From JAVKSL01 sp039583695 (GTDB lineage: Bacteria > Actinomycetota > Acidimicrobiia > Acidimicrobiales > JAJPHD01), in the NCBI GenBank assembly GCA_039583695.1, contig JAVKSL010000128.1, forward strand, positions 1-6,953: a stretch of DNA of 6,953 nucleotides. Reading direction: 5' to 3'. Below, one piece after another: positions 1 through 4,667 of the stretch (position 1 is its first letter; each line of letters opens with the position of its first letter). Below the pieces are notes generated by a model. That model ran no database searches, was not told the origin of the DNA, and saw only the letters and a list, made by a program, of their open reading frames with translations. The translations under genes and the position numbers were made by a program.

Positions 1-100
1 GGTTGGTGCAGGCCCAAGCGGCGCTCGATCCAACCACCAACGCAGCCCCAACTGCGCTCAAGCCAAAGATGAGCTTTCGAGCTCCTAACCGAACTCTCAT
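1..100 (-). CDS. N-terminus of a secreted AWAC-type protein, cut by the left edge
   Basis: Reading the minus strand from an ATG at 100-98 gives 33 open codons to the window edge. They start MRVRLGARK and continue through a hydrophobic stretch (LIFGLSAVGAALVVG) to SSAAWACTN. This is a classical Sec signal peptide: basic n-region (R2, R4, R8, K9), hydrophobic core, and an Ala-Trp-Ala type I cleavage site before Cys. A purine-rich site (AGAAAGGG, 116-109) lies 8 bases upstream of the ATG. The end of the signal peptide matches that of the secreted protein at 3876, which also has AWA followed by Cys, so the two may be paralogues with an Ig-like body. Only the signal peptide is visible here, so the mature function is unknown. 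Trp at -2 is a poor lipobox residue, so a lipoprotein is less likely. Confidence 0.7.
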   Translation of the reverse strand, partial: MRVRLGARKLIFGLSAVGAALVVGSSAAWACTN

Positions 101-169
101 AGGCCCTGCCCTTTCTACTCAATGGCACGAGATATCGGTGCCGGGGGACCCAGTGCCCTCCTGACCTAC

Positions 170-198
170 AGTCTACACGACTTGGGGCGTGGATGCAA
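170..198 (-). promoter_or_regulatory. Minus-strand promoter for the left-edge secreted gene
   Basis: On the minus strand a TTGCAT (198-193) is followed after exactly 17 bases by TAGACT (175-170), which matches TATAAT at four of six positions. Transcription would begin near 163 and give a leader of about 63 bases before the ATG at 100. The design matches the promoter of the second AWAC-type gene (TTGCAC, 17 bases, TAAAAT at 3763-3791). The -35 box matches the TTGACA consensus only in its TTG, so the call rests mainly on spacing, location and this parallel. Confidence 0.45.
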
Positions 199-239
199 GT
201 AGAGATTACTAGAGGGCAGCAGCTAAGTGTAGGAAACAG

Positions 240-312
240 GTACTATATAGCGGACTAACTGTACTATGCATATAGAATCGGCCTCGATCCCACACGCTGG
301 GAGTACCGGTAC
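240..312. promoter_or_regulatory. Cluster of GTAC-containing direct repeats and palindromes upstream of ftsH
   Basis: GTACTAT occurs at 240-246 and again at 261-267, exactly 21 bases apart. A perfect 10-bp palindrome, GTACCGGTAC, follows at 303-312, another 42 bases on. Each GTAC therefore sits on a multiple of two helical turns. Short palindromes CTATATAG (243-250) and TATGCATA (265-272) overlap the first two elements. This is a plausible operator array for a dimeric regulator of ftsH, but no known regulator motif is recognised. Confidence 0.35.
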
Positions 313-350
313 GTGCATCCATTCGCTCGCGCATCACCTGGGCAGGCATG

Positions 351-356
351 TATAGT
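351..356 (+). promoter_or_regulatory. Possible -10 element for the ftsH operon
   Basis: TATAGT matches the sigma-70 -10 consensus at five of six positions and would place the transcription start near 363, giving a leader of about 50 bases. No matching -35 box is seen 16-18 bases upstream. TAGAAT at 273-278 is an equally good -10 hexamer and also lacks a clear -35 partner, so the true ftsH promoter is unresolved. Confidence 0.25.
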
Positions 357-396
357 TCTGCTGACCTAGGCCGCCCTGAAGTCCCATCGCCCCTGC

Positions 397-403
397 AGGA
401 GGA
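397..403 (+). promoter_or_regulatory. Strong ribosome binding site that sets the ftsH start
   Basis: AGGAGGA, a near-perfect Shine-Dalgarno, ends 9 bases before the ATG at 413. A second ATG follows immediately at 416, so initiation could be at either methionine; 413 is slightly closer to the usual spacing. Confidence 0.8.
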
Positions 404-412
404 ACCGCCACG

Positions 413-2311
413 ATGATGAGCAGTCTGAGAAACCGCTCGGGCGCGCGTGGCGCTTCCGAGCCCAGCAAGGGCCCCGCTGCGGACCCTGACCCGAACCGTG
501 GACGCCGGGTGGCCCTGTGGATTTGCGCCATAGCATTGCCGTTCCTGCTGGCGCTGTTCGTGCTGGTCCTGGTGTTCTCCGCTCCGCGAACGCCAGGCAC
601 CGAGCTGGGGCTCAACCAGTTCACCTCCCTCGTTCAGCAGGGCCAGGTGCAGAGTGCCGACATCCTGGACAGCGAGAACCGCATCGTAGGCCGTTACTCG
701 GGAGGGCAGTATTGGGTTACCTACGGCACCCAGTCTGTCACCTTCTCCGATCTGTTGGGTGCGCTCCAAGCGGCGGGCGTGCCGACAACCGTGTCTCAGC
801 AGCCTTTCAGGAACCTGGTGACGCCAGCGGAGGTTATCCTGCCATCCCTGTTGATCATCGACGGCCTCTTCCTCATCTTCTTGTTCGTGGGGGGCCGCGG
901 TGACACCGCGTTCGCGGGCTTCGGGCGTGCCCGGGCTAAGCGCCAGGTCACCGGGGACGCCAAGATCACCTTCTCTGATGTGGCCGGAGTGGACGAGGCG
1001 ATCGAAGAGCTCGAAGAGGTGCGCGACTACTTGGCCAACCCGGATCGTTTCCTGGCGATGGGCGCGTCGGTGCCGAAAGGGATCCTGCTCACCGGCCCGC
1101 CGGGGTGCGGTAAGACGCTGCTTGCCCGGGCGCTGGCCGGCGAGTCGCACGTCCCGTTCTTCTCGATGTCCGGCTCGGACTTCGTCGAGATCTTTGTAGG
1201 AGTTGGTGCGGCACGGATCCGGGACCTCTTCCGTCTCACCAAGGCCAACGCTCCTGCCATCGTCTTCATCGACGAATTGGACGCGGTGGGCAGGAACCGA
1301 GCGGTCGGTGCCGTTAGCGGCCAAGACGAGCGAGAGTCGACACTTAACCAGCTCTTGGTCGAGATGGACGGCTTCGATTCCGGCTCGGGCGTGCTGGTGC
1401 TCGCGGCGACTAACCGGCCCGATATCCTGGACCCCGCGCTCCTGAGACCTGGCCGCTTTGATCGCAGGGTTTCCATAGATCGACCAGACGTGCGTGGGCG
1501 CGTCGACATCCTGCGTATCCACGCCCGAGGTAAGCCCATCGCAGAGGAGGTGGACCTGGAGCAAATCGCCAGGCGCACAGTGGGCTTCTCGGGGGCGGAC
1601 CTGGCAAACGTGGTGAACGAGGCTGCTTTGCTCGCATCCCGCCGGTCCAGCCCTGTGATCCAGCCCACCCACCTCTCCGAGGCCATAGAGAGGGTCGTTG
1701 CTGGACCAGAGCGCCGTTCGCGGGTGATGTCTCCAGCAGACCGCGACCGCGTCGCCTACCACGAAGCCGGTCATGCCGTGGTCGCCGCCGCCCTTCCGGG
1801 ATGCGACCCGGTCAGCAAGGTCTCGATCGTCGCGCGGGGCCATGGGGGAGGCTTCACCTGGTACATCCCCGAGGGAGACCAGCTGATCGCTAGGCGGAGC
1901 CAGCTGGTCAACCGGGTGACAGTGCTGGTGGCTGGCCGAGCAGCCGAGCAGGTGGTCCTGGGAGAGGGTTCCACCGCTGGCGAGCACGACCTGGCCCAGG
2001 CTGCAAGTATCGCCCGGCGCATGGTGACAGAATGGGGCATGAGCGAGCACCTCGGCCCGCTGTCGCTCAAGCCGAATGCCGACTTGTCGATCGAGCTCAT
2101 CGGGCCTTCCCAGCGGCTGGCCTCGGACGTGGACCACGAGGTGGTGGAGCTGCTCAAGCGTGCCGAGGAGCTGGCCGCCGAGGTGGTGACGAACAACCGC
2201 CACGTGCTGGATGCGTTGGTGATCAAGCTGGTCGAGGTAGAGAACCTGGAGGGCGAGGTCCTGGACGGCTTCCTCTCCACTGTCCTCAGTCATACTCCAG
2301 TGCAGATGTGA
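413..2311 (+). CDS. ftsH: FtsH-family membrane AAA+ zinc metalloprotease
   Basis: This 632-residue protein is an ATP-dependent, membrane-bound protease that extracts and degrades membrane and misfolded proteins, working as a hexamer with its catalytic domains in the cytoplasm. The order is: basic N-terminus, transmembrane helix about 33-55, extracytoplasmic domain about 60-138, second helix about 140-160, AAA+ module, then the M41 peptidase domain. Visible motifs are Walker A GPPGCGKT (228-235), pore-loop FVG (261-263), Walker B with D287/E288 (IVFIDELD), the second region of homology NRPDILDPALLRPGRFDR with arginine fingers R345 and R348, zinc site HEAGH (450-454), and D526 as third zinc ligand, 72 residues after H454 as expected. 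All catalytic residues are present, so it should be active. The C-terminal tail after the protease domain is short. The next gene overlaps its stop. No folE/folP-type genes follow, so it may be an accessory rather than the housekeeping copy (inference). Confidence 0.96.
   Translation: MMSSLRNRSGARGASEPSKGPAADPDPNRGRRVALWICAIALPFLLALFVLVLVFSAPRTPGTELGLNQFTSLVQQGQVQSADILDSENRIVGRYSGGQYWVTYGTQSVTFSDLLGALQAAGVPTTVSQQPFRNLVTPAEVILPSLLIIDGLFLIFLFVGGRGDTAFAGFGRARAKRQVTGDAKITFSDVAGVDEAIEELEEVRDYLANPDRFLAMGASVPKGILLTGPPGCGKTLLARALAGESHVPFFSMSGSDFVEIFVGVGAARIRDLFRLTKANAPAIVFIDELDAVGRNRAVGAVSGQDERESTLNQLLVEMDGFDSGSGVLVLAATNRPDILDPALLRPGRFDRRVSIDRPDVRGRVDILRIHARGKPIAEEVDLEQIARRTVGFSGADLANVVNEAALLASRRSSPVIQPTHLSEAIERVVAGPERRSRVMSPADRDRVAYHEAGHAVVAAALPGCDPVSKVSIVARGHGGGFTWYIPEGDQLIARRSQLVNRVTVLVAGRAAEQVVLGEGSTAGEHDLAQAASIARRMVTEWGMSEHLGPLSLKPNADLSIELIGPSQRLASDVDHEVVELLKRAEELAAEVVTNNRHVLDALVIKLVEVENLEGEVLDGFLSTVLSHTPVQM
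2308..2311 (+). other. GTGA stop/start overlap coupling ftsH to the next gene
   Basis: The GTG start of the downstream gene (2308-2310) overlaps the ftsH TGA stop (2309-2311). No good Shine-Dalgarno precedes this GTG, which fits translational coupling by ribosomes finishing ftsH. The alternative in-frame start TTG at 2344 also lacks a good binding site and would leave only three residues before the first zinc-ligand cysteine. Confidence 0.65.
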
Positions 2312-3750
2312 CCCAGCTGCGCGCTCCCGGGGACCGTGCAGCTTTGAAGGCTTCCTGCTCCACGCACCCGCGCCGCCCGGCCCTGCTCACCTGCTCCCGC
2401 TGTGGGGCGGGGATGTGCGCCGAGTGCCGGGTGCCCACTCCGGTGGGCTTTAAGTGCCGCCGCTGTGTCGGAGCGGGTCCTGCTGCGCACGGGGGCCGGA
2501 CCGGTCGGGCTCATGCCAAGCCCAGGCCGGTTAGGGGCCGCCCGCTTGGGGATGACTCCGCTCGTCCACGCCAAGCGATTCTGGGGACCTGGCTCCTCGT
2601 GGTCATCATCGTGGTGGTCGTGACGGGAGGAGCGATCAGCTTCGTCGCTACCAGGGGTGGGTCCAACGGTGGGTCGCAACCCGGTGTTTCCGCAGTGCTC
2701 AGGGGCTCGAAGGCCGGCACCGAGAACGCCACTAGCCTGACAATCCAGTTCCAAGGTGCAGGAGGGACGGTGATCGCCGGGAGCCTGCTCATTCCCCCGG
2801 GTGCTGGGAAGACCACGCCGGGCGTGGTCATCGTCCCTGACAACGGCTATACCGACCTGACCGGGATCAGCCCACCGGGCGAGGTTCCGGATCCGCTGTA
2901 CTCCGACCTGGCGAACTCCCTGGCCAGCGTAGGTGTGGCGAGCCTGCGATACGACCGCAGGGGCACCGGCCTGAGCGTCCTGCCGGCCGACTCGAGCATC
3001 ACCTTCCCTGAGGTGGTGGGCGACGCCAAAGCCGCGGTGAGGTTCCTCTCCGGCCGGGCGGACGTGGACCGCTCCCATTTGGTGGTCGTGGGGGACGGTC
3101 AGGGAGGTCTGGTTGCCCTGGCGCTGGCCGCCGAAGACCCGGCGGTGCAGGCGGTGGTGCTGCTCTCGACTCCTGGGCGGCCGGTGATCTCGACCATGGA
3201 GGACCAGCTGATGGCGACGGCCCCCCCAGCCCTGGCTCCTACGCTGGTGACACAGCTGAAGGCAGTTGTGAAGGCTCTGCTGGCCGGCCGGCCAGAGCCC
3301 GCTCCGGACGCCCTGGCTGGTCCACTGCAGCCCCTACTGCCGCCGGGAGAAGGTTCCTACCTTTCCACACTGTTCTCCCTGATGCCGACATCCATGATCG
3401 CCAAGGTGCACGTGCCGGTGCTAGTGGTCCAAGGAGGTCAGGACCCGTTCCTCTCACCGGCCGACATGACGGACCTTACCAAGGCGGCAGGCGGACCTGT
3501 CTCCAAGATCTACGTTCCCGGCGACACTGCCACGCTCATTGGCACGGCTGGGTCGAGCCAACTCTCCGGGCCGGGGTCTGTCACCGGAACATCATTCACC
3601 CATGCGCCCCGCACGACTGCCGGGGGTTCCGGTACTCCGACCACGAGCATCGCAAACGCTATGGCTCAGCTGCACCGTCCGGCGGCGCTCGCAGGCCAGC
3701 GCGACGAGGCCGTGCTCAAGCTGATCGACTCTTGGGTGAGGTCGCACTAA
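2308..3750 (+). CDS. Membrane-anchored zinc-finger/alpha-beta-hydrolase fusion, probably catalytically dead
   Basis: The product has 480 residues. Residues 17-53 form a B-box-like zinc finger with ligands C17, H20, C29, C32, C37, C40, C50 and C53; its CxxHP...CxxC...CxxC...PVGFxCxxC pattern is the one found at the N-terminus of many actinobacterial rhomboid proteases. A basic Pro/Arg-rich linker, one transmembrane helix (about 91-113) and a Gly/Ser linker follow. From about 140 the chain is an alpha/beta-hydrolase: it has the strand-turn YDRRGTG (215-221) and the acid-loop GGQD with D379. The active site is unusual. The nucleophile elbow reads GDGQG (262-266), with Gly264 where Ser is expected. 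The usual HG oxyanion motif is replaced by PDNG (177-180), and the PGxxH histidine position reads PGDTA (404-408). It is therefore probably a pseudoenzyme. With the finger cytoplasmic, the hydrolase domain would face outside. Coupling to ftsH suggests a joint role. The domain assignment is firm, the function unknown. H432 in a C-terminal Ser/Thr/Gly-rich insert could in principle replace the missing histidine. Confidence 0.85.
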   Translation: MTQLRAPGDRAALKASCSTHPRRPALLTCSRCGAGMCAECRVPTPVGFKCRRCVGAGPAAHGGRTGRAHAKPRPVRGRPLGDDSARPRQAILGTWLLVVIIVVVVTGGAISFVATRGGSNGGSQPGVSAVLRGSKAGTENATSLTIQFQGAGGTVIAGSLLIPPGAGKTTPGVVIVPDNGYTDLTGISPPGEVPDPLYSDLANSLASVGVASLRYDRRGTGLSVLPADSSITFPEVVGDAKAAVRFLSGRADVDRSHLVVVGDGQGGLVALALAAEDPAVQAVVLLSTPGRPVISTMEDQLMATAPPALAPTLVTQLKAVVKALLAGRPEPAPDALAGPLQPLLPPGEGSYLSTLFSLMPTSMIAKVHVPVLVVQGGQDPFLSPADMTDLTKAAGGPVSKIYVPGDTATLIGTAGSSQLSGPGSVTGTSFTHAPRTTAGGSGTPTTSIANAMAQLHRPAALAGQRDEAVLKLIDSWVRSH

Positions 3751-3762
3751 CGGGCTAAGGTC

Positions 3763-3791
3763 TTGCACTTCCCAGCCGTATGTGCTAAAAT
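3763..3791 (+). promoter_or_regulatory. Extended -10 promoter for the Ig-like surface protein
   Basis: TTGCAC (3763-3768), a 17-base spacer and TAAAAT (3786-3791, five of six matches) form a sigma-70 type promoter. TG at 3783-3784 one base before the -10 supplies an extended -10 motif, which compensates for the weak -35. It begins 12 bases after the previous stop codon, and transcription should start near 3798. The gene at 3876 can therefore be expressed independently of ftsH. Confidence 0.7.
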
Positions 3792-3802
3792 GCTCTAGAG
3801 CA
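3791..3802. promoter_or_regulatory. Perfect 12-bp palindrome at the transcription start, candidate operator
   Basis: TGCTCTAGAGCA is fully self-complementary, begins on the last base of the -10 hexamer and spans the predicted start site. A repressor bound here would block open-complex formation. It does not match the LexA, Zur or Fur boxes I know. Because it straddles the start site it is more likely a DNA site than a transcribed hairpin. Confidence 0.4.
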
Positions 3803-3875
3803 GGCATCAATCTAGGTGCGAAGGTCGGGTCCCGAGAGATCCGGCAACAAGCAAGCGAAGAAAGGGAGCCCCAAA
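3803..3875 (+). promoter_or_regulatory. 5' leader with blocks shared with the left-edge secreted gene
   Basis: This leader of roughly 75 bases carries GGGTCCC (3827-3833), CCGGCA (3841-3846) and AGAAAGGG (3859-3866) before the GTG at 3876. The same three words occur in the same order on the minus strand upstream of the gene at 100 (151-145, 144-139 and 116-109). AGAAAGGG/GGGAG serves as the ribosome binding site, 7-9 bases from the start. The two upstream blocks are unexplained; I do not recognise a known riboswitch in this leader. Confidence 0.4.
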
Positions 3876-4439
3876 GTGAAGAAGTCCGTCTTTCGCTGTT
3901 CAGCTGTCCTGGCTGCCGCGGGCATTGGCGTCCTTGCCACCGCTGGCACTGCATGGGCTTGTCTCGGTATCGCGGGGTTGACTACCAATGTGTCGCATGT
4001 GCAGCCCGGAGGCAGGCTCGGCGTAACCCTGCAAGAATTTGGCATGACGCCAGCGCAGATCCACCTGAACTCGCCAACGGGGCCGCTGTTGGCCACGATT
4101 GCGCGACCGGGCAAGGGCATGACTGGCGACACAAGCGTCAACATCACCATCCCTGCCAACACACCGGTCGGCCAGCACGTCTTGATCGCCACAGAGCCGG
4201 GTAACGGCATGCTCGCGGGCATCCCGGCCCGTGCTGTCATCCAGGTCGGCAACGGATCAGCTCCGGCAACCCAAGCCGCCCGCCCGGTTGCCGTCACCAC
4301 CAATTCGGGTATCGCCACCGATGAGCTGGTGGGGATCGGCGTCGGGGTGGCCGCGGTGGGCCTGGCGCTGGCCGGGGGCCTCTCACTTGCTACCTCCCGA
4401 CGTCGTGCCGGCACAGTCGAGGCGGTCAAGTCCAACTGA
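3876..4439 (+). CDS. Secreted, C-terminally membrane-anchored Ig-like surface protein (AWAC type)
   Basis: The protein has 187 residues. The GTG start at 3876 is chosen because AAAGGGAG lies just upstream and a proper Sec signal peptide follows: MKKSVFR, hydrophobic core to about residue 25, Ala-Trp-Ala cleavage site at 26-28, Cys29 as first mature residue. Residues about 40-125 form a compact beta-sandwich-like domain (PGGRLGVTL, then IHLNSPTGPLLATI, then a VNITIPANTPVGQHVLIAT strand pair and a final ARAVIQV strand), resembling Ig/IPT-like modules in actinobacterial secreted proteins. An Ala/Thr/Pro linker leads to a transmembrane helix (about 151-173) and a short cytoplasmic tail beginning RRR. 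There is no LPxTG motif, so anchoring is by the helix rather than sortase. It has its own promoter upstream and a terminator-like hairpin 24 bases after its stop, so it is probably monocistronic. No enzyme motif is seen; ligand binding or envelope structure is the best guess. Confidence 0.82.
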   Translation: MKKSVFRCSAVLAAAGIGVLATAGTAWACLGIAGLTTNVSHVQPGGRLGVTLQEFGMTPAQIHLNSPTGPLLATIARPGKGMTGDTSVNITIPANTPVGQHVLIATEPGNGMLAGIPARAVIQVGNGSAPATQAARPVAVTTNSGIATDELVGIGVGVAAVGLALAGGLSLATSRRRAGTVEAVKSN

Positions 4440-4463
4440 GGTCCCTCCTAGGGGTTCTCACCC

Positions 4464-4509
4464 TGCTCCTGCGGGCCACCTTCTAATAGCACCGTGGCCC
4501 GTAGGAGCA
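4464..4509 (+). terminator. Strong hairpin terminator after the Ig-like gene
   Basis: TGCTCCTGCGGGCCAC (4464-4479) pairs with GTGGCCCGTAGGAGCA (4494-4509): 16 pairs, one of them G-U, with a 14-base loop. It starts 24 bases after the stop at 4439. No U-run follows, as is common for high-GC actinobacterial terminators. It separates the Ig-like gene from the propeller gene. A role as an mRNA 3'-end stabiliser is also possible. Confidence 0.7.
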
Positions 4510-4667
4510 AGTAGTGCCAGAGTTGCGGGACCGGGCGCAGCTGTCCGGGATCGGTATTGGAATCGAAGTCGGCTCAGGAATCGCGTAAGGACACCTCCAA
4601 GATGTGCCGTAGTTTCCGTCGGCGACAAGGAAGAGTTCCAGTGGGGACAAGGGGGAGAACAGTGAGC
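4510..4667 (+). other. Leader/intergenic region before the propeller gene
   Basis: About 158 bases without a credible gene. GGAATCG is repeated at 4559-4565 and 4577-4583, 18 bases apart. I find no convincing -35/-10 pair; TATTGG (4555-4560) and TAGTTT (4610-4615) lack partners. The reading frame of the propeller gene stays open upstream to 4557, but that extension is basic and polar and would bury the signal peptide, so it is treated as non-coding. Confidence 0.4.
4651..4657 (+). promoter_or_regulatory. Ribosome binding site of the propeller gene, two possible starts
   Basis: GGGGGAG ends 4 bases before a GTG (4662) and 10 bases before an in-frame ATG (4668). Neither spacing is ideal. The two starts differ by only two residues and give the same signal peptide; the ATG is used here. 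Confidence 0.6.

Larger units (their letters stand above)
101..412. other. Divergent intergenic region between the left-edge gene and ftsH
   Basis: These 312 bases hold no credible gene in either direction; long antisense frames crossing it are shadows of ftsH. The 190-360 part is visibly richer in A/T than the flanking genes. It contains the minus-strand promoter at 170-198, the GTAC elements at 240-312, a weak plus-strand -10 candidate at 351-356 and the ftsH ribosome binding site at 397-403. I see no intrinsic terminator. Confidence 0.6.

Noticed and set aside
209..2293. 694-codon open frame on the minus strand antisense to ftsH
   Set aside because: It lies opposite a gene with every FtsH catalytic motif intact. 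The translation is rich in His, Arg, Gln and Gly with no recognisable domain, as expected for an antisense frame in G/C-rich DNA.
2032..2307. Upstream extension of the zinc-finger/hydrolase frame inside ftsH
   Set aside because: These codons overlap the conserved FtsH protease domain in another frame and give a low-complexity Gly/Arg/Ala-rich sequence. The GTG at 2308 gives the normal operon overlap.
3751..3778. Possible terminator after the hydrolase gene (GGCT...AGCC)
   Set aside because: Only four base pairs around a 17-base loop; too weak to call.
3816..3875. Earlier GTG start (3816) for the Ig-like surface protein
   Set aside because: It would add 20 polar, basic residues ahead of the signal peptide, and the good ribosome binding site points to 3876.
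3951..3962. Lipobox at the AWAC site of the Ig-like protein
   Set aside because: Cys is at +1 but Trp at -2 and Ala at -3 do not fit the usual L-[AS]-[GA]-C pattern; ordinary signal peptidase I cleavage after AWA fits better.
3782..4204. 140-codon plus-strand frame overlapping the Ig-like gene
   Set aside because: It is out of frame with a well-supported secreted protein and its translation is Arg/His/Cys-rich with no domain signal.
4557..4667. Earlier start for the propeller gene
   Set aside because: The extension is charged, would bury the signal peptide, and lacks a ribosome binding site; GGGGGAG at 4651-4657 supports 4662/4668.
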